From the NCBI GenBank assembly GCA_035388825.1, contig DAOOQQ010000013.1:23851-87850 (forward strand): a stretch of 64,000 nt of DNA, in the 5' to 3' direction. Shown here piece after piece: positions 45,148-53,397 of the stretch. The position numbers were made by a program, and so were the translations under genes. This DNA is from MWAR01 sp035388825 (GTDB lineage: Bacteria; Muiribacteriota; Ozemobacteria; Ozemobacterales; Ozemobacteraceae). A model generated the notes under the pieces. That model worked only from the letters and a program-made list of their open reading frames with translations, was not told where the DNA came from and ran no database searches. Position 1 is the stretch's first letter. Each line of letters begins with the position of its first letter.

Positions 45148-45342
45148 TCATTTCCCCCGGGCCGGTTCCCGGATGTTCCGGAGGAGCCGGTCGCAGAACC
45201 GCTCGACGGTTTCCTTGTCGGTATCGCCGACGTATCCGACGAAATCAATTGTGGGCGGGTTGCCGCAGACTCGAGACGTCGCGGAGCGGAGGGGCGCCGA
45301 ACAGGCGGCTGTACTCGCGGCTGAACTGGGAGGGGCTTTCAT
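45148..45342 (-). pseudogene. Possible remnant of a lost gene downstream of the AraC regulator
   Basis: The frame past the AraC stop reads as well-formed protein with GC-rich third positions (FVGYVGDTDKETVERFCDRL, then LLRNIREPARGK). The upstream part overlaps the end of the AraC gene in another frame and looks like shadow. There is no usable start codon or ribosome site between, so it may be the 3' end of a deleted gene once downstream of the regulator. Very uncertain. Confidence 0.25.
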
Positions 45343-46180
45343 ACCCGACGTGCAGGGCCGCCGTCGTCGCGTCGAACCGCTCCGTGAGCATAAGCCGCCG
45401 CGCCTCGTTCAGCCGCAGGTTTTTCTGGTACTGGAGCGGGCTCATCGCCGTCAGCGCCCGGAAATGGTGATGAAAGGCGGATTTGCTCATGCTGACCTGT
45501 GTCGCGAGATCGTCGATGCGCAGAGGCTGGTTGAAGTTCGCTCTCAGCCAGTGAATAGCTTGTGCTATTTGCCGGCTCAGGCTCCCTGCCATCGCCATCT
45601 CGCGTAGGCGCATCCCTTGCTCCCCGACGAGCAGGCGGTAGCAGATTTCGCGCTGGATGAGCGGTGCCAGGATCGGGATATCCTTCGGCTCGTCGAGCAG
45701 CTCGATCAGCCGCTGGAAGGCGGTCAGCAGGGGCAGGGTGATTTCGCCGGTCGCCATGCCCCGGCTCGACTGACGCTGCTTCGGCAGGGGAAGGTTGCCG
45801 TCCACCATCATCTGGGAGATTTCCTTCAGATCGAGCTTCAGGGCGAGGCCCAGATACGGCTTTTCCCTGCTCGCCTCCAGGATCTGCACGATCCCCGGCA
45901 GATCGACGGATGTGATCAGATAATGTTTCTGATCATATATATACGAGTCCTCTCCGAGCATGACGCGCTTGGCGCCCTGCGCGACGACGCAGATGCTCGG
46001 CTCATACATGCCGCCCGAAGGCTGTGTCGGCTCGTCATACCGGAAGATGGTCAGGCCCGGGATGGCTGTCTCGAGACGGTCCTGATTCTCGGTCCATCGT
46101 GCAATGCTGCTTTTGAGGCCAGTAAGAGGAATATCCAGGGGAGTGTGGCCGGGTGTATGGTTTTGATCATTCTTTTTCAT
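45245..46180 (-). CDS. AraC-family transcriptional regulator (AraC_N type, YqhC-like)
   Basis: 311 residues. The N-terminal AraC_N cupin domain (about 35-180) has EPSICVVAQGAKRVMLG and HYLITSVDLPG, the standard segments of this subgroup. The C-terminal DNA-binding domain (about 205-300) has two helix-turn-helix units: IDDLATQVSMSKSAFHHHF and AALHVGYESPSQFSREYSRL. The start at 46180 has GGAGG 6 nt upstream. It faces a YqhD-like dehydrogenase divergently, as E. coli yqhC faces yqhD, and probably activates it in response to aldehydes. The region between holds a repeat-palindrome site. Confidence 0.9.
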   Translation of the reverse strand: MKKNDQNHTPGHTPLDIPLTGLKSSIARWTENQDRLETAIPGLTIFRYDEPTQPSGGMYEPSICVVAQGAKRVMLGEDSYIYDQKHYLITSVDLPGIVQILEASREKPYLGLALKLDLKEISQMMVDGNLPLPKQRQSSRGMATGEITLPLLTAFQRLIELLDEPKDIPILAPLIQREICYRLLVGEQGMRLREMAMAGSLSRQIAQAIHWLRANFNQPLRIDDLATQVSMSKSAFHHHFRALTAMSPLQYQKNLRLNEARRLMLTERFDATTAALHVGYESPSQFSREYSRLFGAPPLRDVSSLRQPAHN

Positions 46181-46318
46181 ATTTGCCTCCAGCCATATTC
46201 TAGCACGAAGGGGTGGGATGCAGACTCCGATCGTAGAATGTTCTGGACGATTAGGCAAAAATACGACAGCAATGGTCTACCCGGACCACCGCCCCGAGGA
46301 TATCCTTTTCTCAGGAAC

Positions 46319-46344
46319 GATGCGAACGATGCGAACGTTCGAAC
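46319..46344 (+). promoter_or_regulatory. Candidate operator: tandem 9-bp repeat plus palindrome
   Basis: GATGCGAAC occurs twice in direct tandem (46319-46327, 46328-46336) and is followed by GTTCGAAC (46337-46344). The junction creates the palindromes CGAACGTTCG and GTTCGAAC. It lies 25 nt before the dehydrogenase ATG in the divergent AraC/dehydrogenase region, a likely binding site for the AraC regulator, which typically binds direct repeats. Confidence 0.5.
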
Positions 46345-46368
46345 AGAAGATTTTCGAAGGAGGCCCCC

Positions 46369-47559
46369 ATGCAGTTCGAGTTTCAGAATCCCACCCGTCT
46401 CGTCTTCGGCGCCGGCGGACTTTCCCGCCTTGGTGAGCTGGTGCGCCCCTACGGGAGCCGGGCTCTGCTCGTGACCGGCGGCGGCAGCGTCAAAAAGAGC
46501 GGCGTGTTCGACCGGGCCGTCGCCAGCCTCAAGGCGGCCGGCGTCTCCGTGACCGAATGCTCCGGTATCGAGCCCAATCCCCGCATCTCGTCGGTGATCC
46601 GCGGCATGCTGGCCGCACGCGAGGCAAACTGCGACGTCGTTATCGGCATGGGCGGTGGCAGCACGATGGATGCGTCCAAGGTGATTGCCTCGGCAGTCCT
46701 GTACGAGGGCGATCCCTGGGATATGATCTACCACGGCCAGGCGGACGTGCGCCCCCCGACGCGCGCCCTTCCCATCATCACCGTTCCGACGCTGGCGGCC
46801 ACCGGTTCCGAGATGAACTGCGGCGCGGTCATCACCAACGAACAGACGAAGGTGAAGTCGTTCGTTCAGACCGACTGCCTCTATCCGCGCCTCGCGCTGG
46901 TCGACCCCGAGCTGACGGTGAGCGTTCCGCGCAACCAGACGGCGTTCGGGGTCTGCGACCTGATCACCCACGTGACCGAGGGATACTTCAACGGCGTCGA
47001 CGGCACGCCGCTCCAGGACCGCTTCGCCGAAAGTGTCATCCTCACCGCTCTGGAATGGGGCCCGAAAGCCGTGGCCGACGGCCGCGACCTCGAGGCGCGC
47101 GCCCAGGTCCAGTGGGCATCCGTGTTTGCGCTCAACGGCTGGGTCCAGGTCGGCACCGATGCCGGCTACCCGGTGCACATGATCGAGCACGTGCTCTCCG
47201 CCCACCACGACATCACGCACGGGGCCGGTCTGGCGGTGGTCAACCCGGCCTGGATGCGCTTTGCCGCACGTGCCCGGCCCGCCCGGTTCGTCCAGTTCGC
47301 GCAGCGGATCTTCGGTCTCACCCCGAAGCGGCCTGATGATCTCGACTGCGCCCTCGCGGGCATCGACCGGCTCGAGGAGTTCCTGCGCACCATCGGCTGC
47401 CCGACGCGGCTGTCGCAGGTCGGAATCGGCGATGCACTGCTTTCCCGGTATGCCCGGGATACGGTCCGCATCATTCACGACGAGAACGGCCGCCTTCCCG
47501 GCCGCCCGCCAATGACCGAATCCGAGATCGTCGACGTCCTTCGTTCGGCTCTGAAATGA
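46369..47559 (+). CDS. Iron-containing alcohol dehydrogenase, YqhD/BDH-like
   Basis: 396 residues, family III alcohol dehydrogenase; YqhD-group enzymes reduce short aldehydes with NADPH. NAD(P)-binding GGGSTMDASKVIA lies near residue 97, and TVPTLAATGSEMN follows. Metal ligands are an Asp and three His: the Asp in FGVCDLITHVTEGY (with its His) and the pair in HMIEHVLSAHHDITHG. GAAGGAGG lies 6 nt before the ATG. It is the first gene of a probable aldehyde/redox stress regulon under the divergent AraC protein. Confidence 0.93.
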   Translation: MQFEFQNPTRLVFGAGGLSRLGELVRPYGSRALLVTGGGSVKKSGVFDRAVASLKAAGVSVTECSGIEPNPRISSVIRGMLAAREANCDVVIGMGGGSTMDASKVIASAVLYEGDPWDMIYHGQADVRPPTRALPIITVPTLAATGSEMNCGAVITNEQTKVKSFVQTDCLYPRLALVDPELTVSVPRNQTAFGVCDLITHVTEGYFNGVDGTPLQDRFAESVILTALEWGPKAVADGRDLEARAQVQWASVFALNGWVQVGTDAGYPVHMIEHVLSAHHDITHGAGLAVVNPAWMRFAARARPARFVQFAQRIFGLTPKRPDDLDCALAGIDRLEEFLRTIGCPTRLSQVGIGDALLSRYARDTVRIIHDENGRLPGRPPMTESEIVDVLRSALK

Positions 47560-47619
47560 TACGTAAATAGTTATTGGTATATCTGATTTGGTGACGCCCG
47601 ATACGAAAGGGAGATAGCG

Positions 47620-48183
47620 ATGAACCATGTTTTCGTCAGTCTGGCTGGGGTTGTGGCCGTTCTGTTGTGTGGACTTGCCCCGCTGAGTGCACAGCCCGCT
47701 TCGGGGCAGAAAAGGATGCTCGTGCTGTATTTCTCGAAAACGGGAAACACGAAAAAGCTGGCTGCGGCTATCCAGAAGCAGACCGGCGCCGACATGGTCG
47801 AGATCGTTCCCGCCGTTGCGTATCCCGAGGATTACGATCAGACCGTGGATATCGCGCGAAAAGAGCAGGACGCTGGCGCCCGCCCCGCCGCGAAGACCCG
47901 GGTTGAAAACATCGCTTCCTACGATGTGGTCTTCCTGGGTTACCCGAGCTGGTGGGGAACGATGCCGATGGCCGTGTTCACCTTCCTCGAAGCCCACGAT
48001 CTTTCCGGCAAGACACTCGTTCCCTTCACGACGCACGAGGGCAGCGGCTTCGGGCGGAGCGTCGCCGACCTCCGGCGCCTGTGCCCGAAATCGACCATCC
48101 TCGACGGTCTCGCCATCCGCGGGCGGGACGCGGATACCGCGGAAACCTCCGTGCCGGCCTGGCTGCAGGGACTGAAATTCTGA
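47620..48183 (+). CDS. Exported flavodoxin-like protein
   Basis: 187 residues. A signal peptide (core LAGVVAVLLCGLAPLSA, about 8-24) is followed by a flavodoxin domain: the FMN phosphate loop SKTGNTKK (near residue 39), the aromatic isoalloxazine loop GYPSWWGTMPM (near residue 107) and THEGSGFG (near residue 141). Cytoplasmic relatives shuttle electrons or act as quinone/FMN reductases; the signal peptide places it outside the cytoplasm, which is not usual. GGGAGA precedes the ATG. It sits 60 nt after the dehydrogenase. Confidence 0.9.
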   Translation: MNHVFVSLAGVVAVLLCGLAPLSAQPASGQKRMLVLYFSKTGNTKKLAAAIQKQTGADMVEIVPAVAYPEDYDQTVDIARKEQDAGARPAAKTRVENIASYDVVFLGYPSWWGTMPMAVFTFLEAHDLSGKTLVPFTTHEGSGFGRSVADLRRLCPKSTILDGLAIRGRDADTAETSVPAWLQGLKF

Positions 48184-48310
48184 CCTCTCCATTCCCGGCT
48201 GTGCCGGCGTGGAGGCTGCCCGAGGCGAGGGTTCTCAGGTGCCGATGTCTGCCCTGATTCCGTTGACTCTCTTTTTTGTAGCGGAATCTGTTCGATGAAA
48301 TGCCAGTTAG

Positions 48311-48316
48311 TATAAT
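48311..48316 (+). promoter_or_regulatory. Possible -10 box upstream of the alpha/beta hydrolase
   Basis: A consensus TATAAT lies 33 nt before the ATG in an AT-rich stretch (48303-48335). No good -35 is present 16-18 nt upstream (TTCGAT at 48291 is too close, TTGACT at 48263 too far), so use may depend on an activator. Confidence 0.3.
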
Positions 48317-48348
48317 ATGAACAATATTAAATATTGGGAGAACGAACC

Positions 48349-49398
48349 ATGAACGTAATCCGACGAGTGGGTGCCATCGCCCTCATGCTGGGAATGCTCT
48401 CCATTCTTGGCGTTCCTGCTTTGGCACAAGACATGGCCAACGGAGCGAATAACTTTTACAAAAGTGAACGGGTGACCTTGCAGAAAGTCTCGTTCAAGAA
48501 TCAATACCAGATGAAGGTCGTGGGGAATCTGTTCGTCCCCAAGGATGCCGGCGAAAACGCCAAAAGCCCGGCGATCATCGTGGGGCATCCGATGGGTGCG
48601 GTGAAAGAACAGAGCGCGAATCTGTATGCCCAGAAAATGGCCGAGCGCGGATTTGTGACCATGTCCCTGGATTTGTCCTTCTGGGGAGAAAGCGAGGGAC
48701 AGCCGCGCAATGCCGTATCTCCGGATATATATGCCGAGGACTTCAGTGCCGCGGTGGACTTCCTGGGTACCCGGCCGTTCGTCGACCGGAACCGGATCGG
48801 TGTCATCGGGATCTGCGGCAGCGGCTGTTTTGCCATCAGTGCCGCCAAGATAGACCCGCGCCTCAAAGCCGTCGCGACCGTCAGCATGTATGACATGGGG
48901 GCTGCCAATCGCCATGCACTGAGGCGCTCTCTGACCCTTGAACAGAGAAAGAACATCATTGCCGAGGCGGCCGAACAGCGCTACGTGGAGTTCGCTGGCG
49001 GAGAAACGAAATACACCAGCGGCACGGAGCACGAGCTGACCGAGAAATCCCACCCCATTCAGCGTGAATTCTTCGACTTCTATCGCACCTCGCGAGGCGA
49101 GTTCACGCCAGAGGGCTCATCTCCGAAGCTGACGACCCATCCCACGCTGACCAGCAACGTCAAGTTCATGAATTTCTACCCCTTCAACGACATCGAGACG
49201 ATCTCGCCGCGCCCCCTGCTGTTCATCGCCGGTGAAAAGGCGCATTCCATCGAGTTCAGCGAAGACGCATATCGGCTGGCGTCCGAGCCGAAGGAACTCT
49301 GCATCGTTCCGGGCGCCGGGCATGTGGATCTCTACGACCGGGTCGGCCTGATTCCCTGGGACAAGCTGACGTCGTTTTTCCGTGAGCATCTGAAATAG
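48349..49398 (+). CDS. Exported alpha/beta hydrolase with Cys at the nucleophile elbow (YcjY-like)
   Basis: 349 residues. A signal peptide (about 1-26, cleavage after PALAQ) leads an alpha/beta-hydrolase domain: IIVGHPMGAVKEQ (oxyanion region), TMSLDLSFWGESEG, and the elbow GVIGICGSGCFA near residue 160, where Cys occupies the place of Ser as in dienelactone hydrolases. The catalytic His is in VPGAGHVDLYDR near the C-terminus. The helical cap insert (about 185-260) is typical of the group. GGGAG lies 8 nt before the ATG at 48349; an in-frame ATG five codons earlier lacks spacing. No known substrate. Confidence 0.85.
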   Translation: MNVIRRVGAIALMLGMLSILGVPALAQDMANGANNFYKSERVTLQKVSFKNQYQMKVVGNLFVPKDAGENAKSPAIIVGHPMGAVKEQSANLYAQKMAERGFVTMSLDLSFWGESEGQPRNAVSPDIYAEDFSAAVDFLGTRPFVDRNRIGVIGICGSGCFAISAAKIDPRLKAVATVSMYDMGAANRHALRRSLTLEQRKNIIAEAAEQRYVEFAGGETKYTSGTEHELTEKSHPIQREFFDFYRTSRGEFTPEGSSPKLTTHPTLTSNVKFMNFYPFNDIETISPRPLLFIAGEKAHSIEFSEDAYRLASEPKELCIVPGAGHVDLYDRVGLIPWDKLTSFFREHLK

Positions 49399-49420
49399 GA
49401 TGCGGTGTGAGAAAGCCGCT

Positions 49421-49458
49421 GCCCGGGCCATCCGGGAGCGATGGTTGATGGCCCGGGC
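49421..49458 (+). repeat. Perfect 12-bp inverted repeat between hydrolase and CMD-cupin genes
   Basis: GCCCGGGCCATC (49421-49432) pairs with GATGGCCCGGGC (49447-49458) around a 14-nt loop. There is no T-run, so it is more likely an attenuator, mRNA-stability element or protein site than an intrinsic terminator. It lies 22 nt after one stop codon and 38 nt before the next start. Confidence 0.65.
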
Positions 49459-49495
49459 TGGCTGCCATGCCCGATGAGATAGGGAGGGATTCGAC

Positions 49496-50689
49496 GTGAA
49501 CCGGTTTCTTGTCGCGGTCTATGCGTGTGTCGCAATGCTGGCCATGGCGGCCATATCGGAGGCGAAAACCATGCACCATCGTCTGAATGAAAAGCAGCGG
49601 GCAATCATTCCGATTGCCGCATTCACCGCAAATGGAGATCTGGCCAGGCTGAGAACGGCCCTGGTCGAGGGGCTCGATGCCGGACTGACCGTGAATGAAA
49701 TCAAGGAACTCCTCGTCCAGCTGTACGCCTACGCGGGCTTTCCCCGGAGCCTGAACGGCCTCGACACGTTCATGGCCGTGATGGATGATCGGAAGCGGCG
49801 CGGCGTCGTCGATGAAACGGGCCGCGATGCAACTCCCCTTCCGGCCGATAGGAATAGTCTTGAATATGGTTCGGAAAACCAGGCGAAGCTGGTCGGCCAG
49901 GCCGTGAAGGGGCCGCTGTACGAGTTCGCCCCGGCCATCGACCGGTTCCTGAAAGCCCACCTGTTCGGCGATATCTTCCAGCGTGATATTCTGAGCTGGC
50001 AGGACCGGGAGCTGGCAACCCTGGCTGCCCTGGCCAGCATCGAGGGTGTTGATCCCCAGCTGCAGGCCCATATTTCGATCGGTATACACAACGGCCTGAC
50101 ACCGGACCATCTTGGTGAGTTCATACTCATTTTGCGGGAAAAGACCGGACCGAAGGTCGCGGAACGTGCCGGCGTCGTTCTCAACCGGGCTCTCGGGTCC
50201 GGAACGCAGCGTGTGGCTCGTAAAAATCTGGCTGAAGATACGGATAAAACGAAGAACGACACGGAAGACAAGATGAATCAGCAGAGCAACTATGCGGAAA
50301 ACGGCGGGGGGTTTCCCCGAGGCCAGAAGAACGAGGCCTATGCCAGGTATTTCACCGGCACCAGCTACCTGAACATGCTGTCGAAGGAACGGGTTGTCAT
50401 CGGAAATGTGACCTTCGAACCCGGCTGCCGCAACTTTTGGCATATTCACCACAAGGGCGGGCAGATCCTTCTCGTGACCGGCGGCCGTGGCTGGTATCAG
50501 GAATGGGGCAAACCCGCCCGGGGGCTGTCCGTCGGTGATGTCGTGAATATCCCCCCCGAGACCAGGCATTGGCACGGAGCCGCAATGGACAGCTTGTTCT
50601 CTCATGTGGCCGTGGAAGTCCCGGCGGATGGTGGTTCCACCGAATGGCTCGATCCCGTGTCTGACGAGGAATACAGCCGGTTGCCGTAG
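49496..50689 (+). CDS. Exported double carboxymuconolactone decarboxylase-cupin fusion
   Basis: 397 residues with a GTG start 8 nt after AGGGAGG. A signal peptide (about 1-23) is followed by two CMD domains in tandem. Each has a helical core: LTVNEIKELLVQLYAYAGFP (about 60-80), and REL ATLAALASIEGV with AHISIGIHNGLTPDHLGEF (about 180-220). Neither has the CxxC of AhpD-type peroxidases. A linker leads to a cupin domain (about 275-385) with the metal-binding FWHIHHKGGQ and RHWHGAAMDS. The fusion is known in aldehyde/quinone-linked clusters and may isomerise or decarboxylate a lactone; the activity is unproven. Confidence 0.87.
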   Translation: MNRFLVAVYACVAMLAMAAISEAKTMHHRLNEKQRAIIPIAAFTANGDLARLRTALVEGLDAGLTVNEIKELLVQLYAYAGFPRSLNGLDTFMAVMDDRKRRGVVDETGRDATPLPADRNSLEYGSENQAKLVGQAVKGPLYEFAPAIDRFLKAHLFGDIFQRDILSWQDRELATLAALASIEGVDPQLQAHISIGIHNGLTPDHLGEFILILREKTGPKVAERAGVVLNRALGSGTQRVARKNLAEDTDKTKNDTEDKMNQQSNYAENGGGFPRGQKNEAYARYFTGTSYLNMLSKERVVIGNVTFEPGCRNFWHIHHKGGQILLVTGGRGWYQEWGKPARGLSVGDVVNIPPETRHWHGAAMDSLFSHVAVEVPADGGSTEWLDPVSDEEYSRLP

Positions 50690-50761
50690 TCGTTCCGCCG
50701 CACATGCGGAGGGAATGGCTGCCTGCCAACGGGCGAACCCGGACCGAAGAGGAGGCTTCTG

Positions 50762-51481
50762 GTGCGAAGAGCGGTGTTGTATCTCGTCATGCTCGCCCTG
50801 CTGATGACGGTTCTTGCGCGCCCGCTGACGGGGGACTGGGTTCATGAAGCGGCGGGGGTTCTCCTTCTGGCCATGCTGGCCGCGCACACGGTGGCGAAGA
50901 GGCGATGGTATCTGGCTCTCAGCAAGGGACCATGGAGTCTGAGGCGCGCAGCTTCCGCAGCGGTCAACCTGTCCCTCATTGCGGCGATGACGACGGTCCT
51001 GGTCACCGCCGTGCCGATTTCCCGGTTCGTATTCGGATTTCTCGCCATCGACAACGGGATGTGGGTTGCCCAGCTTCACATCGCGGCGGCTCTGTGGCTG
51101 TTCGTACTCGCCTCGGTGCATCTGGGCTTCCATTGGGAACCGGTGAAACGGGTTCTTCCGTTGCCGGCGGATGGAGCCGTGACGAGCGGCGGCCGCGTCG
51201 TAGGGTGCGGTCCGGCTGAATTGTGCCGTCCGGGTGTCGCCGGCCCACTTCCCGCCTCAATCAGATCGGGCCTGCTCATCCTGGCCTGCGGCTTCGGCGC
51301 GCGGGCTTGTTTCAACAGGAACATTGGCTCCAAGCTGATCATGTACTACTCGTTCGACTTCTTTCGGGCCGGTGATTCCGTCGCAGGATTCATCATCGAT
51401 TACCTGAACATGATGGTTCTTTTTGCATGCGTGGCGCATTGCGTGATCAACTCGATGCCGGCAAGACCATCTCGCGCTTGA
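50762..51481 (+). CDS. DUF4405-type integral membrane protein, possible haem b binder
   Basis: 239 residues with a GTG start after GAGGAGG. Predicted membrane helices: about 5-20, 28-45, 62-82, 98-118 and a last one near 215-232. His residues are placed as in cytochrome b561-like DUF4405 proteins (WVHEAAG, AAHTVAK, QLHIAA, SVHLGFHW), so two haems could be held across the membrane. It may pass electrons from quinone to an exported partner such as the flavodoxin. The C-terminal 80 residues (about 150-239) look less conserved and contain several Cys. The function is inference. Confidence 0.7.
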   Translation: MRRAVLYLVMLALLMTVLARPLTGDWVHEAAGVLLLAMLAAHTVAKRRWYLALSKGPWSLRRAASAAVNLSLIAAMTTVLVTAVPISRFVFGFLAIDNGMWVAQLHIAAALWLFVLASVHLGFHWEPVKRVLPLPADGAVTSGGRVVGCGPAELCRPGVAGPLPASIRSGLLILACGFGARACFNRNIGSKLIMYYSFDFFRAGDSVAGFIIDYLNMMVLFACVAHCVINSMPARPSRA

Positions 51482-51611
51482 GAACTCTTCCAGCCGCTGA
51501 ATTGCGGTGTCTGACGCAAGGCAGGTGAAGGACACCGTCGGCGTTTCTTGGACGATCGAGCAATAATCCGGCAGGAATGATCTATCTGGCCGGCTGCTCC
51601 GGGGATACTCT

Positions 51612-51637
51612 TATCAGAGGGACGCCCCCCTCTGATA
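51612..51637 (+). repeat. Perfect 10-bp inverted repeat upstream of the DHFR-like gene
   Basis: TATCAGAGGG (51612-51621) and CCCTCTGATA (51628-51637) flank ACGCCC. It lies 28 nt before the ATG at 51666. No T-run follows. It could be an operator or an attenuator hairpin. Confidence 0.6.
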
Positions 51638-51665
51638 TGGTTCTGACTCTGTGAAGGAGAAGAAT

Positions 51666-52355
51666 ATGAAACCATATATCATCTGCCACATGGTCTCGTC
51701 GGTGGACGGTAGGATCGATTGTGCCGCCCTCGACGGGATGACGGGCGAGGATGATTACGAAGTCACCGGCTCAAAGCTGGAAGGGGACGCCTGGCTGTGC
51801 GGCCGGACCACGATGCAGTTGCATTTCGCGGAAGAGAAGCCGTTCGTGTCGGCGTCGAACAGGCCGGCAGGGCCTCACCCCGTGCATGTCGCCCGCCGGG
51901 CGGAATCATACGTCATCTCGGTCGATACCCTCGGAAAACTCCGCTGGCCGTCGGGCGAGATCGACGGAGCACATCTCATCTGCATCGTGAGCGAGCGGGC
52001 ACCCGAAGACTACCTCGTCATGCTGCGCGACACGGGTATCTCCTATATCGTTTCGGGCAGCCCGGCGATCGATCTCGCGCGAGCGGCGGACCTCCTCGGG
52101 GAGCAGTTCGGAATCCGCCGGTTGTTGCTCGAGGGCGGTGGCCACATCAATGGCGCGTTCCTCGAGGCCGGCCTCGTCGATGAGGTGAGCCTGCTGCTCG
52201 CCCCGGCCGTCGACGGCCGGCATGGCATCCCCACCGTCTTCGACGGCATCGGTGCCGCGAAGAAGGCCGGATTTCCCCTCAAGCTGAAATCCGTCGAGCG
52301 GCTCGAAAGCGATGTGCTCTGGATCAGATATGACGTCGTCCGGCGAGCGGTCTGA
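51666..52355 (+). CDS. RibD C-terminal/dihydrofolate reductase-like protein
   Basis: 229 residues, cytoplasmic. Opens with YIICHMVSSVDGRIDC, the first strand and substrate loop of the RibD_C/DHFR fold; RRLLLEGGGHINGAFLEAGL near residue 155 is the NADP-binding block. Such proteins reduce a pyrimidine or another ketone with NADPH. There is no deaminase domain, so it is not RibD itself. AAGGAG at 51654-51659 lies 6 nt before the ATG, and an in-frame GTG at 51651 is not used on these grounds. It follows a perfect inverted repeat and shares the redox cluster. Confidence 0.85.
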   Translation: MKPYIICHMVSSVDGRIDCAALDGMTGEDDYEVTGSKLEGDAWLCGRTTMQLHFAEEKPFVSASNRPAGPHPVHVARRAESYVISVDTLGKLRWPSGEIDGAHLICIVSERAPEDYLVMLRDTGISYIVSGSPAIDLARAADLLGEQFGIRRLLLEGGGHINGAFLEAGLVDEVSLLLAPAVDGRHGIPTVFDGIGAAKKAGFPLKLKSVERLESDVLWIRYDVVRRAV

Positions 52356-52403
52356 ACAACAGAAACGCGAACCTGTACAGATATATATTCAGGAGAATAC
52401 AGA

Positions 52404-53384
52404 ATGAACGGTTTTGGAAAAATGGTGACTCTGGCCGTCCTGGGTGCCCTGTTCTGTGCCGGCGCGAGCCTGGCGCAGGCGTCCGATGCGGACAAGAAGC
52501 CGGCACCCGCCGGGAAGGCGACCGTCTATTTCACGCGCGTCATTGGCCCGAGCGCCCTGGTGAAGATCTTCGACAAGATCGGTCAGGAGATCGGCGGCAA
52601 GGTCGCCATCAAGATCCATACGGGCGAGCCGAACGGCCCCAACATCCTGCCGCGGCTCCTGGTGAAAACGCTCCAGCAGCATATTCCCAACAGCAATCTG
52701 GTCGAGACCAACACGCTGTATCCCGGCGCCCGCAAAACCACGGCCCAGCACCGGGAAACCATCAAGACGAACGGCTGGACGTTCTGCCCGGTCGACATCA
52801 TGGATGAAGACGGCGCGGTCATGCTTCCCATCAAGGGCGGGAAGCATTTCAAGGAAATGTCGGTCGGCAGGAATCTCCTCAACTACGACTCGATGGTCGT
52901 GCTCACCCACTTCAAGGGGCATGCCATGGGCGGTTTCGGGGGCTCGATGAAGAACATCTCGATCGGCTGTGCCGACGGCCCGGTCGGGAAGAAGATGATC
53001 CACGCCGCCCCGGACGACCAGAACTTCGACGCCTGGCTGAAGGGCGAGGAGTTCCAGGAAAACATGGTGGAATCTGCGAAAGCAACCATCGATCATTTCG
53101 GCAAGCACATCGTCTATATCAACGTCCTGCGCAACATGTCCGTCGACTGCGACTGCGCCGGAATCAAAGCCGCGCCGGTCAAGGCGCGCAACCTGGGCAT
53201 CCTGGCCTCAACGGACCTCCTGGCGGTCGACCAGGCCTCGATCGACATGGTATACAAACTGCCGGAACACGAGTGCCGCGACCTGAAGGAGCGCATCGAG
53301 TCCCGCAAGGGTCTGCGCCAGCTGACATACATGAAAGAGCTGGGCATGGGCAACGACCAGTACGAACTGGTTCCGCTGGATTGA
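52404..53384 (+). CDS. Exported DUF362 protein
   Basis: 326 residues. Signal peptide about 1-26 (cleavage after LAQA), then a DUF362 domain: VAIKIHTGEPNGPNILPR, YDSMVVLTHFKGHAMGGFGG with SMKNISIGCADG. The domain is seen in iron-sulfur and quinone-linked proteins. Only a few Cys are present and no 4Fe-4S ferredoxin motif, which DUF362 proteins often carry at the C-terminus. The Fe-S ferredoxin module is instead in the next gene 13 nt downstream. AGGAG lies about 14 nt before the ATG; an AT island (52381-52388) sits just ahead. Confidence 0.8.
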   Translation: MNGFGKMVTLAVLGALFCAGASLAQASDADKKPAPAGKATVYFTRVIGPSALVKIFDKIGQEIGGKVAIKIHTGEPNGPNILPRLLVKTLQQHIPNSNLVETNTLYPGARKTTAQHRETIKTNGWTFCPVDIMDEDGAVMLPIKGGKHFKEMSVGRNLLNYDSMVVLTHFKGHAMGGFGGSMKNISIGCADGPVGKKMIHAAPDDQNFDAWLKGEEFQENMVESAKATIDHFGKHIVYINVLRNMSVDCDCAGIKAAPVKARNLGILASTDLLAVDQASIDMVYKLPEHECRDLKERIESRKGLRQLTYMKELGMGNDQYELVPLD

Positions 53385-53397
53385 AGAGGAGGATTCC

